Source: Bacillus sp. AFS029637 (GTDB lineage Bacteria > Bacillota > Bacilli > Bacillales > Bacillaceae_G). Taken from it: a stretch of 64,000 nucleotides of DNA. Below the pieces are notes generated by a model. That model ran no database searches and was not told where the DNA came from. It saw only the letters and a program-made list of their open reading frames with translations. The DNA lies in NCBI RefSeq assembly GCF_002584985.1, contig NZ_NUPZ01000041.1, positions 14,547 to 78,546 of the forward strand. The letters run 5' to 3'. Made by a program: the position numbers and the translations under genes. This document shows, one piece after another, positions 51,457 through 59,047 of the stretch. Every line of letters begins with the position of its first letter. Positions within the stretch are counted from its first letter, which is position 1.

Positions 51457-52887
51457 TCAAGGAATAATTTCAAAAATGGTTCCTTTGTTAAAATCAGTTA
51501 CTTTCATAGAACCGTAAACCCCTAAATATAATCTAGTTTGATCCGAATTTGTTCCTAAACTCATATAATAAGCTGCTTGCGTACCAAAATCATAATTGGT
51601 TTCAATAACATGAAAGTCAGTATATTTACCTTCTGTACCGGCTCTAGTATATGCTAAAACACCTTTAACTGGCGACTGTGAATCTTCTTTCTTAGCAAGG
51701 TCACTAAATACAACACTACCATTTAAATTCGGGATTGCAGTTCCCATATACGGCTGAACTCCTGTTAGTGAAGTTCCTCCAAACTTATCTGGTCTGGGGT
51801 CTTTATGAAAATAACTAATGAGTGGCTGAATACGCTTTGCGGATAATTCTATTGTTTCATTATAATAAGCCATTGTTCTCTCATCCAAAGTAGGATTCTC
51901 AGAACAGTGCCTTATAAAAGAAGTAGGTAATTCTCCTTCCCATCCTCTCCAACCAAAATTAATAAACCCATCTTGATTGGGAGTGAATCTCATTACATGC
52001 ATTTGAACAAGTTCGGTAACCGGTATTGGTTTATATTGAACAAATGAAAAAATAGATTCTACAATATCCTGTCCGACATTACCTGTATATTTAATATATT
52101 GATTATAAAACCTTTGGAATGAAATGCCGGTTATATTACGAACCCCTTTCGCAATCACTGTAAGTGTTTCTTGTATAGATAGAGGAAGTTCATTAAAGCG
52201 CGTAACTACTGGAGGATTATTTATGAATGTATTTTTACTTATATCGATTTCAATTATTTTACCTGCTATTTCTAAATTATCTTGGCTTAAATTAAACGGA
52301 TCATAACCCGACCCACCATCTCCATTTGTAAAAATAAGTTGCCCTGTTTCTGGAGAAAAGTTTAAAGTATTTACTCCATTATGATTAAAAAATGGGCGTT
52401 TTATATTAAGTAATGTTCTGTGTTTTTGAGGTTGACCATTTGATTGTAAAATCCATTCTTCAATTGTATCAATATGATCATATTGTGTATTTCTATTAAT
52501 CCACTTTAAGTTTAACGTTTTAGGGTCACAAGGATTCGGTTTGAATTGTTCAGAAAGTGCACCAGGTCCTTGAGTTCCAGCTACTGAAAAATGAAGATAA
52601 AATAACCCATTTTGATAAAATCGTGGATGAAATGCTAGTCCAAGCAATCCTCGCTCATCATACCCACTACTAGCAACACCTTCTTCAAAAGTACCTAATT
52701 TAATAATTCGCGGACGAATATTTAAAAATGTTTTTATAACACCGTCTCCTATGTAAAAAATCTCTCCTAATTGAGTTGCGATAAATAGCCTTTCGGTCGA
52801 TTCACCTGGAAGAATAGTTGTTTTCAATACAGTTGGTAAATTTACTTTATGAACAATGGGTCGTAAACGAACCTTAACTTTTGTCAA
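51457..52887 (-). CDS. PQQ-glucose-dehydrogenase-like beta-propeller protein
   Basis: 476 residues of the GSDH (glucose/sorbosone dehydrogenase) six-bladed propeller family. Signatures: ERLFIATQLGEIFYIGDG, GLLGLAFHPRFYQNGLFYLH, NHNGVNTLNFSPETGQLIFT, NGDGGSGYDPF and INFGWRGWEGELP. Most bacterial family members are secreted, but this one has no signal peptide: it starts MTKVKVRLRPIVHKVNLPTV. The group makes no PQQ as far as I know, so the cofactor and reaction are open. Ribosome binding site AAAGGGGTGG before 52887. Confidence 0.75.
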   Translation of the reverse strand: MTKVKVRLRPIVHKVNLPTVLKTTILPGESTERLFIATQLGEIFYIGDGVIKTFLNIRPRIIKLGTFEEGVASSGYDERGLLGLAFHPRFYQNGLFYLHFSVAGTQGPGALSEQFKPNPCDPKTLNLKWINRNTQYDHIDTIEEWILQSNGQPQKHRTLLNIKRPFFNHNGVNTLNFSPETGQLIFTNGDGGSGYDPFNLSQDNLEIAGKIIEIDISKNTFINNPPVVTRFNELPLSIQETLTVIAKGVRNITGISFQRFYNQYIKYTGNVGQDIVESIFSFVQYKPIPVTELVQMHVMRFTPNQDGFINFGWRGWEGELPTSFIRHCSENPTLDERTMAYYNETIELSAKRIQPLISYFHKDPRPDKFGGTSLTGVQPYMGTAIPNLNGSVVFSDLAKKEDSQSPVKGVLAYTRAGTEGKYTDFHVIETNYDFGTQAAYYMSLGTNSDQTRLYLGVYGSMKVTDFNKGTIFEIIP

Positions 52888-53024
52888 TTAACTTTCCACC
52901 CCTTTTTATTCTATTTAATAGAAGAGTATGATTAGAGTAGTTTTATTAGTATCAACTAACTCATATTCCTTTTTATTACAATTTTGTATATAATATAATT
53001 ATAAATAAACTAGGGGGACTACTT

Positions 53025-53264
53025 ATGACACTTATACTACAAATCATCTTACCACTTATATTTGCACTATATTTATTTACCCTCTATTGTAATACGACTA
53101 TAGGAAAAGCCGCTTTTCTTTTAGCAATCATTATTGGGATTTTTGGTTTAGAGAACATTTTTCAACATGCTATTTATCCATATTGGGGCAGTTTGAAGGC
53201 TGTTGTTATCGTTTTATCAGTCGTAGTTCTATTTAAAAAAGGTGGTTTAACAGGAGAATATTGA
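53025..53264 (+). CDS. Small membrane protein, 79 residues
   Basis: Three hydrophobic segments (MTLILQIILPLIFALYLFTL, AAFLLAIIIGIFGL, AVVIVLSVVVLF), ending KKGGLTGEY. ATG 53025 after TAGGGGGAC. No family recognised. Followed 80 bases on by another small membrane protein. Confidence 0.6.
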   Translation: MTLILQIILPLIFALYLFTLYCNTTIGKAAFLLAIIIGIFGLENIFQHAIYPYWGSLKAVVIVLSVVVLFKKGGLTGEY

Positions 53265-53355
53265 TTTTTAATGCTGTACATATTTTCTTATTAGACTGCT
53301 TTTATTTTATAAAAAAAGAAATGTTTATGTAAAAACACGAAGGGATATGTTATAT

Positions 53356-53535
53356 ATGTCTATAAATATTATTTCTATAGTTTCTATAATAATATGGATT
53401 GTGTTGATTACAGAACTGATAAAACCTTCAAAAGAACAGAATGGACGAAAAATAGTAATGTTATTAACTGCTGGTTCCGCATCAACACTTATTTTGACGG
53501 TTTCACTTATTCAAAATATCTCGTTTTGGAATTGA
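53356..53535 (+). CDS. Small membrane protein, 59 residues
   Basis: Two hydrophobic segments (INIISIVSIIIWIVLITELI and VMLLTAGSASTLILTVSLIQ) with a basic KPSKEQNGRK loop. GAAGGGAT favours ATG 53356 over 53347. No family recognised. Shares direction and perhaps transcript with 53025-53264; a terminator follows. Confidence 0.55.
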   Translation: MSINIISIVSIIIWIVLITELIKPSKEQNGRKIVMLLTAGSASTLILTVSLIQNISFWN

Positions 53536-53577
53536 TAGTGATATAACTAACAAAAATATGTATAAATAAAAAAGATT

Positions 53578-53621
53578 AGGACCGTACATATTAGACATAT
53601 CTAAAATGTACGGTCCTTTTG
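53578..53621. terminator. Terminator after the small membrane genes
   Basis: AGGACCGTACAT and ATGTACGGTCCT around a 16-base loop, followed by TTTTGTTT. It lies between converging genes. Confidence 0.85.
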
Positions 53622-53669
53622 TTTACTAGTGTTTCACTTAGCTAACCTATAAATAAGTATGTGATCCTA

Positions 53670-54332
53670 TTATAATTTGAATTTCTTTTTAATGTTCTTA
53701 TATTTTCTATACGAATGTCTAACTATGTTTAACATAAAATACGGTATTTTAACAGGGAAAGGCAATTTATAAATGAAAGGCAAGTAAAATGTAAAATATG
53801 CCTTTTCTAGGTCTCTCCACTTACTATCTTCTTTTGTTTTTAAGAAATCAGATACATCGACTACATATCCCCTTCCTTTTTCCATCATTACATTTTTCCC
53901 GTGAACATCACAAGGAGTTAATCCTTGTTCCCTTGCATACTCTAAAGCTTCATTGATATCAAGGATCACCTGCTTAGGAATTTTAATTCCCTTATGAATA
54001 GCATCGTATAAGGTAATTTCTTTTAAACGTTTCAATACTATGAAATTTTCTCCTTTATATATAAGCTCCGAATAAGAAGGATGATTTCCGATTCTTCGGT
54101 ATACTTCTGATTCTTTTTCAATTCCTTCTCCTTCTCGCGCGTAAACTTTCACTACCCAATCTTTGTACTTTCTGTGCATGAATACTGCGGCATAATTACC
54201 TTGCCCTAAACACTTCCAAGGTCTAGGAATATCTTTAACTACTACAGGCTCGAATGCATCCTCACTTCTTATGATTACCTCTTTTAATAATTCTTCCTTT
54301 ATCAATCCCACAAAACTATTTATACTCATCAT
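53670..54332 (-). CDS. Protein kinase-like (RIO/YrzF-type) protein
   Basis: About 221 residues. GQGNYAAVFMHRKYKDWVVK is the glycine-rich loop and lysine strand; CDVHGKNVMME stands for the catalytic H-x-D-x-x-x-N loop with the histidine displaced; YVVDVSDFLK is the metal-binding D. The compact size and lack of an activation segment recall Bacillus YrzF and the RIO/Bud32 kinases. It ends with two hydrophobic or basic stretches (FYLPFIYKLPFPVKIPYFML). Start at 54332 or 54329 after CGGAGTGGAA. Substrate unknown. Confidence 0.72.
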   Translation of the reverse strand: MMSINSFVGLIKEELLKEVIIRSEDAFEPVVVKDIPRPWKCLGQGNYAAVFMHRKYKDWVVKVYAREGEGIEKESEVYRRIGNHPSYSELIYKGENFIVLKRLKEITLYDAIHKGIKIPKQVILDINEALEYAREQGLTPCDVHGKNVMMEKGRGYVVDVSDFLKTKEDSKWRDLEKAYFTFYLPFIYKLPFPVKIPYFMLNIVRHSYRKYKNIKKKFKL

Positions 54333-54405
54333 TTCCACTCCGGTTTTGCTAAAAGGGGGCCTACCCACATTTTAACGAAAATATACACTAAGCGAATTTT
54401 AGCAT

Positions 54406-54454
54406 AAAACGAGTCATCTTTCTTCTTAAAATAAAAAGATGACTCGTTTTATTT
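54406..54454. terminator. Long hairpin, bidirectional terminator type
   Basis: AAAACGAGTCATCTTT and AAAGATGACTCGTTTT around a 12-base loop. It sits upstream of the leftward kinase-like gene and ends the decaying region to its right. Confidence 0.75.
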
Positions 54455-54549
54455 GAACTGCTGAATACTTAATGTTTATTCCGCTATTCATAGCCAAAAA
54501 CCATACAACATAAAAATATTTTTAACTATTTTCACGTATTTTCATTTTT

Positions 54550-54760
54550 TCATAGGCAACTGAACAGGGCTTTTCTTAGTGTCAGTTCTCTTGGTTCATT
54601 GGCCATATTTGTTCATCGTATAAGTATAACCTAACTTTTCATCTGGATAGTCAAAACAGAATGCACCTCCTGCGCCTGGGTGACCAAAAGAGTTTTCATT
54701 TTCATAAAAATTTTGATTCAGGGATATCTGTTTTCACATCGGATGCTTAGTACTCTATTT
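54550..54760 (-). pseudogene. C-terminal remnant of a serine hydrolase (beta-lactamase family)
   Basis: Leftward, one frame reads NQNFYENENSFGHPGAGGAF then CFDYPDEKLGYTYTMNKYGQ and stops; the next frame continues PRELTLRKALFSCL and stops at 54550. FGHPGAGG, D-x-x-x-LGY-x-Y-x-MN-K and the short terminal helix are the end of class C-type serine hydrolases (EstB-like). So the natural 3' end is present but frameshifted, and the N-terminal three quarters, with the SxxK motif, are gone. Upstream, an IS231-like end begins at 54782. Confidence 0.75.
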
Positions 54761-54770
54761 TATCATCTAC

Positions 54771-54781
54771 GGGTACCGTCA
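54771..54781. repeat. Short repeat GGGTACCGTCA, copy 1
   Basis: Same 11 bases as at 56335-56345. Here it abuts the IS231-like end. Confidence 0.45.
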
Positions 54782-54871
54782 CAGGCCCATCAACTTAAGA
54801 AATTGGTAGTTCCCCAAAGCGAAGAAAATTTTCGTTTGGAGCACACTTCAAAATATTAACTTGAGGGCATG
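54782..54871. mobile_element. IS231-like miniature element or end remnant
   Basis: CAGGCCCATCAACTTAAGAA at 54782-54801 differs at one base from the IS231 terminal repeat CATGCCCATCAACTTAAGAA as I remember it. An inverted, slightly degraded copy (TTAACTTGAGGGCATG) is at 54856-54871. The 90 bases between the outer ends hold no transposase. This fits an internally deleted IS231-type element; IS231 elements and their non-autonomous relatives are common in this group. I find no clear target duplication. Confidence 0.5.
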
Positions 54872-54999
54872 GGACTGAACTCCTAATGCTTTATTTTAAT
54901 AATAATTCTTTTTATAAAATAAAACCCAGTTATCAGTCTAAATCATTTTTTAGATCTAACAATAACAAGTGTACATTTTTACCTTTCAGATAGTCTCTT
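54872..54999. other. Short non-coding stretch
   Basis: AT-rich; nothing recognisable. Confidence 0.3.
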
Positions 55000-55404
55000 T
55001 TATTCTAATCTCTTCATTTCTTTCAGCCGTTCTATATCCTTTTCTGAAGCCTTTTCTATTTTATACAATTCATAGCTACCCTGTGTCTCATTTATCACTA
55101 CAAATTCAATTTTATTCCGAATATAGCTTTTAGTTTTTCCTTTTTTATAACCAATAACATTATCTAATATAGTTTCCCCACTATCTTTTTTATATAAATT
55201 ATAGCTAACAGGTGGACGACCAATTACATACTTATTATCAGAAAATCCGACTATATCATCTCTCCCTAGTCCTGTCGAAACACTCCAGACAAAAATAATC
55301 TGAAATATAGAAAAAACAACAATACCGCATAAGAAAACAAATAGGATTGATTTAAAAAATAACTTTAAAAATATCCTGCCCAAAAACATTCCCTCCCATT
55401 TCAC
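55000..55404 (-). CDS. Small membrane-anchored protein of unknown family
   Basis: About 134 residues. One N-terminal helix (FFKSILFVFLCGIVVFSIFQ then IIFVWSV) anchors a hydrophilic domain of 90 residues, probably outside the cell, with NKYVIGRPPVSYNLYKKDSG and an Asp/Glu/Lys rich end. Start uncertain: a GTG at 55404 and an ATG at 55389 are both near Shine-Dalgarno-like sequences (CCGAGG, GGGAGGG). No family recognised. Confidence 0.6.
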   Translation of the reverse strand: MKWEGMFLGRIFLKLFFKSILFVFLCGIVVFSIFQIIFVWSVSTGLGRDDIVGFSDNKYVIGRPPVSYNLYKKDSGETILDNVIGYKKGKTKSYIRNKIEFVVINETQGSYELYKIEKASEKDIERLKEMKRLE

Positions 55405-55488
55405 CTCGGGATAGCAAGAACAAAACGTGAATTTTGTACGCTAAGAACCGAATTTTTATATTGTTGAACTCAATCCCCGTCAGTGCCA

Positions 55489-55525
55489 TAAGAAAAAGGG
55501 TTACCGCAGTAACCCTTTTTCTTAT
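55489..55525. terminator. Bidirectional terminator
   Basis: AAGAAAAAGGGTTAC and GTAACCCTTTTTCTT around CGCA. It follows the histidine phosphatase gene in its direction of transcription. Confidence 0.85.
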
Positions 55526-55567
55526 AATACACGCCATTAAGGTAAGCTATGGATGAATAAAGTCAAT

Positions 55568-56140
55568 CTATGAAATTTCCCACAATCTTTTAACTTCCAC
55601 CAATTCTTGCCCATTGAATTCCATTCTATATATATCTGGTTTTGATGTCTGTAGTAAAAAATTCAAATCATACTTACTGTCATAATATCCCATCATCAAA
55701 GTCATTACAGCTCCATGAGTGCCTAATACTACTTTCTGTCCTCGATAGGTGTTTAATAATTCTTTTAAAACTTTTATAGCACGTTTCTGACATTCGACAT
55801 TCGACTCTCCTCCTATTAAAGCAAAGTCGGGGTCTAAGAATGACTTTTCTATCAAAGGGAATAATTCTTTATCCGACATTCGTTCCTCTTCAGCAATAAA
55901 AATTCTCTCTTTTAAGTCCTCAAATACTATAACTTCTTGTCCTAATTGCTTTGCTAACTGCTGAACAGTTAGAATTGAGCGATTGTATGGACTTGAGATA
56001 ACAACGTCGATTCCCTCACCTTGTAATGCATTTGTTATTCGTTGAACATCTAATTTTCCTTTTTCAGTTAATCCTCTTGTCTCTTCTTTTCCAAATTTCG
56101 GTGAATCCCCGTGTCTCACCATATATATGAAAGTTTTCAT
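55568..56140 (-). CDS. Histidine phosphatase family (phosphoglycerate mutase-like) protein
   Basis: About 190 residues. YMVRHGDSPKFGKEETRGLT holds the catalytic RHG; VISSPYNRSILTVQQLAKQL is the second Arg motif; GTHGAVMTLMM the second histidine. Such enzymes remove phosphate from small molecules. Start at 56140, as TGGAGGTA precedes ATGATG and overlaps the upper ATG at 56152. No neighbour hints at the substrate. Confidence 0.85.
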   Translation of the reverse strand: MKTFIYMVRHGDSPKFGKEETRGLTEKGKLDVQRITNALQGEGIDVVISSPYNRSILTVQQLAKQLGQEVIVFEDLKERIFIAEEERMSDKELFPLIEKSFLDPDFALIGGESNVECQKRAIKVLKELLNTYRGQKVVLGTHGAVMTLMMGYYDSKYDLNFLLQTSKPDIYRMEFNGQELVEVKRLWEIS

Positions 56141-56556
56141 CATTACCTCCATTTTTCCAGCTTCCTTTACAATTCCTCCCTGATGTTAGCATATATATCC
56201 AAGATTGTCTCTTTTAATTAACAGAAAACTGCGCGAATTCGAAATAACTTCACGATATTTGTAAGAAAGACGTGAAGTTTTCACTATCCTCAGGTATAAA
56301 AAACGTTTTTCTTTCTAAACAAGCTTGATTATTGGGGTACCGTCAGGAAAATGCGGATTTACAACGTTAAGGATTTTTCAATACTAAAAACCCAACTTCA
56401 CCGTTAATTAATAGAAATTGGGCTTTTTCATTCCTCTATAAGGGGTCAAACCCCTATAAGCATTTTTAAATTATATTCAAAAACCATACTTTGACGTTGT
56501 CTCAAGCATGGTTTTTATTTAAACTAATATAAATCTGCTAAGTTGCTTTTTTTAGC
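56141..56556. other. Non-coding stretch with clustered hairpins
   Basis: About 415 bases without a gene. It holds the second GGGTACCGTCA (56335-56345), then three hairpins in a row: 56387-56427 (AACCCAACTTC / GAAATTGGGCTT, then Ts), 56434-56462 (TATAAGGGGT / ACCCCTATA), and 56481-56517 (AAACCATACTTTGA / TCAAGCATGGTTT, then Ts). They look like terminators left over from lost genes. Confidence 0.5.
56335..56345. repeat. Short repeat GGGTACCGTCA, copy 2
   Basis: Identical to 54771-54781 and likewise followed within 30 bases by a CAAC(G)TTAAG-like sequence (ACAACGTTAAGGA at about 56361). May mark a shared element end. Confidence 0.4.
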
Positions 56557-57189
56557 TCATCTATTTATTGAATTCATTAACTGGAAGAAGTATTCAGGTT
56601 TATGAGTCTTATTTAGGTTATACCATGAATGTAATGCATCTGGTGTAAATACATCTATTTTTTTCAGTACCTCCATTACAAATTCCAGAGGCGCTATTCC
56701 GGATGCAGTAACTAAATTCGCATCAGATACCGCAGATCCCAACTCATAAAACTTTTCTCCTTTATAGTTAGGACATACCATTTTAGTATATTCTAGGTTA
56801 TTACTTGTATGCTTTCTAGTATCCAAGTATCCCATATTCGCGAGGGCATCAGTTGCACCACAAATTGCAGCAACAATAGTGCCCAGCTTTAAAGCTGGGC
56901 CAATTCTCTCCAAGATAGGTTGATGAATTTCTTCACTCCAAGTAGTCCCTCCTGGTAAAATTAAAAGATCTTTGCTCTCAAGAATACATTCATCAAGGGA
57001 AATATCTGGTTTTATGCTCAGTCCTCCCATAGTAGTAATCAATTCTTTATTAGCCCCTACTGTAATTACTTTTAAAGGTGCTAAATCTTTTTTGAAATAT
57101 CTTCCTGAGTTTAGTTCAGCAATTAAATATCCATATTCCCAGTCCGACATTGTATTAAATACATATAGAAAAACTTTTTTTGTTTGCAT
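56557..57189 (-). CDS. DJ-1/PfpI family protein
   Basis: About 210 residues, class I glutamine amidotransferase-like fold. The nucleophile is Cys110 in VAAICGATDALANMG, and the elbow is preceded by LLILPGGTTW with the conserved Gly-Gly. FYVF-type start: VFLYVFNTMSDWEYGYLIAE. Members act as deglycases, chaperones or peptidases; which applies here is open. Start 57189 (TGGAGTGC). It lies just downstream of the WYL regulator gene, which probably controls it. Confidence 0.85.
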   Translation of the reverse strand: MQTKKVFLYVFNTMSDWEYGYLIAELNSGRYFKKDLAPLKVITVGANKELITTMGGLSIKPDISLDECILESKDLLILPGGTTWSEEIHQPILERIGPALKLGTIVAAICGATDALANMGYLDTRKHTSNNLEYTKMVCPNYKGEKFYELGSAVSDANLVTASGIAPLEFVMEVLKKIDVFTPDALHSWYNLNKTHKPEYFFQLMNSINR

Positions 57190-57226
57190 CCAATAGCACT
57201 CCAATCACAATTGATATAGCTATTAT

Positions 57227-57267
57227 ATGATAACTTCCCTGACAGCTAACGTCAGGGAAGTTATCAT
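57227..57267. repeat. Perfect 17-bp inverted repeat
   Basis: ATGATAACTTCCCTGAC (57227-57243) and its exact complement (57251-57267) around AGCTAAC. It covers the stop codon of the WYL regulator gene and lies between it and the DJ-1 gene. No T-run follows in either direction, so it may be an operator, a processing hairpin or a T-less terminator. Confidence 0.6.
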
Positions 57268-58226
57268 ACTTGATGAAATTTTATTAATTCCGACAGAATT
57301 TCAATAAGTCTTTTCTTAAGACTTATCGGCTCAATAACTTTAATAGATTTATTGTACGGTAAAAGTAAATAAGGTACATATGTATGAATTATATCTTTTT
57401 CAAGAAGAAAAACTGCTTGATTTGAAGTCCGTTCTTGTAAATAATGTCCTAAAAACCAATGCTGGCAAATATCAGCCAATACACTTTTATCTCCATTAAT
57501 AACCAAAGAAATAATCCCTTCCTTATCTTCTATAGTTGGAAGGAGGTTTTTTATAAAAAAGTCACGTGCTGAAAAATCTTTTGGCCGGTTAAACTTATTT
57601 TCGGTTAGCATTAGACTTTCAATTCGATCTACTCTAAAACTACGGATATCATTCCTAAGATGACAAAATCCAATCACATACCACTTATTATTCCAAAAGA
57701 TAATTCTGTATGGATCGACTAATCTATAATTTAATTGCTTTTCGCCACTTTTATGGTAAAGAATTTTTACTGAATACCCGTCAGCTACGGCCTGCTCCAA
57801 TTCCTTCAAAAAAGGTTCTATAGAGAGTGGACGTAATCGACTTATTACTTCAAGATTAGTTAAATGTTGGTTTATCTTTGTTTCCTGCTCTTGATTTGAG
57901 TATTTACTTAGTTTTGAAATGGCCCTATTTAGTGCTTCACCTCCATAATATCCGGCTTCTTCTGCGAAAACAGCAGCGTGAAATAGTGAAGTTTGCTCCT
58001 CAAAATCAAAAAAAAGAGGAGCCTCAATAAAATTATTCAGTAAAGTGTATCCACCGTTATGTCCTGGTTCTGAAATGATAGGTACGCCACTTGTTGAAAG
58101 TGTATCAATATAACGATACACAGTCCTTATATTAATCTCTAACTTTTCTGAGATTTGATTTGCAGTAATTTTTTTACCTGAACGAAGCATCCATAGAATC
58201 GCTAACATATTATCAATTTTAGGCAT
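57264..58226 (-). CDS. WYL-domain transcriptional regulator (YafY type)
   Basis: 320 residues. N-terminal DeoR-like winged helix (about 5-60: ILWMLRSGKKITANQISEKL, NIRTVYRYIDTLSTSGVPI), then the WYL domain (about 140-225) with NNKWYVIGFCHLRNDIRSFR and VDRIESL, and the WCX C-terminal part. WYL domains bind nucleic acids or small ligands. It is a convergent-free neighbour of the DJ-1 gene, 75 bases upstream of it, same direction. Start 58226. Confidence 0.88.
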   Translation of the reverse strand: MPKIDNMLAILWMLRSGKKITANQISEKLEINIRTVYRYIDTLSTSGVPIISEPGHNGGYTLLNNFIEAPLFFDFEEQTSLFHAAVFAEEAGYYGGEALNRAISKLSKYSNQEQETKINQHLTNLEVISRLRPLSIEPFLKELEQAVADGYSVKILYHKSGEKQLNYRLVDPYRIIFWNNKWYVIGFCHLRNDIRSFRVDRIESLMLTENKFNRPKDFSARDFFIKNLLPTIEDKEGIISLVINGDKSVLADICQHWFLGHYLQERTSNQAVFLLEKDIIHTYVPYLLLPYNKSIKVIEPISLKKRLIEILSELIKFHQV

Positions 58227-58329
58227 ATAATTTCACCTCTATATGAAATTTATTTTCTATTATATATTTCCGATATTTGGTGTAACTCATCATTTGATCA
58301 CAATTTGGTTTTAAAAAAACGACGCTAAG

Positions 58330-58360
58330 AAAAAACTTGCTACATATGAAGTGTAGCAAG
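58330..58360 (-). terminator. Terminator of the Nudix gene at 58407
   Basis: Read leftward, CTTGCTACA and TGTAGCAAG around CTTCATA, followed by TTTTTT. Confidence 0.82.
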
Positions 58361-58406
58361 GCTTGTCTTAATTGTTCAATTCTTGTTCCACTAATATTTT
58401 TGTTAG

Positions 58407-58856
58407 TTAACACTTTAATTGTTTTAATAGTCTTTTGTTTAATTCCCACAATGCTGTTTTGTTACTATCCCATTTCAAAAGCTTTACTGCTTCCTCAAAG
58501 CATAACCATTTATACTGGAAATGTTCTTTAGATAATGAGATGTTTTTTGTAGGGACTTTAACTCCAAAAGAAAATTCTTTTATTACATAAACGTCTTCTC
58601 CCCAAAGGAATCCTCCAACTACATCCTCTACTGGTAGTGAAGACACAGAATCTAATTTTATATATGGATATTCTCTTATAATACCAGCTTCTTCAAACGC
58701 TTCCCGTTTTGCTGATTCAATAGGAATCTCACCGTCTTCTCCACCACCAGCAATTCCTTGCCAATAACCATAATCACTTCGGTTGAAAATGGCATATTGA
58801 ATAGAATCGTCAGTTTTTATATAAGGAAATATCAATACTTGATAGGGTACTCGCAT
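58407..58856 (-). CDS. Nudix hydrolase, dATP/dihydroneopterin pyrophosphatase-like
   Basis: 149 residues. GGGEDGEIPIESAKREAFEE then AGI is the Nudix box, with the extended G-G-G-E form of the NudB-like group; YGYWQGIAGGGED before it is also typical. VPYQVLIFPYIKTDDSIQYA is the first strand. Start 58856 after GAGGAGGTTAAGC. Terminator at 58330-58360. Substrate not certain. Confidence 0.83.
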   Translation of the reverse strand: MRVPYQVLIFPYIKTDDSIQYAIFNRSDYGYWQGIAGGGEDGEIPIESAKREAFEEAGIIREYPYIKLDSVSSLPVEDVVGGFLWGEDVYVIKEFSFGVKVPTKNISLSKEHFQYKWLCFEEAVKLLKWDSNKTALWELNKRLLKQLKC

Positions 58857-59047
58857 TGCTTAACCTCCTCTCGAAAATAAGCTTTAAATAAATATGAATA
58901 AAGAGCCAACATCACATTTCTACATTAATAATGCAGGTTTATCGTGTCGGCCCTCTATTTTAAAAGTATTTTATTTTTCATAAACAGGCTTACTCTTAAC
59001 GAAGAAAAACTGATTATTTCCTGTCGAATTTGCTTAAGTACTCCATG
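58857..59047. other. Short intergenic region
   Basis: AT-rich. AGAGCCAACA and TGTCGGCCCTCT (58904-58953) are partly complementary and could form the terminator of the leftward flavoprotein gene. Nothing else seen. Confidence 0.35.

Noticed and set aside
56881-56900. 20-base perfect palindrome GCCCAGCTTTAAAGCTGGGC as operator
   Set aside because: It lies within the DJ-1 coding sequence, codes for a normal part of the protein (PALKLG region) and has no nearby start.
58219-58449. 76-codon leftward frame between the WYL and Nudix genes
   Set aside because: It overlaps the Nudix end and its terminator hairpin, and shows no start signal or family pattern.
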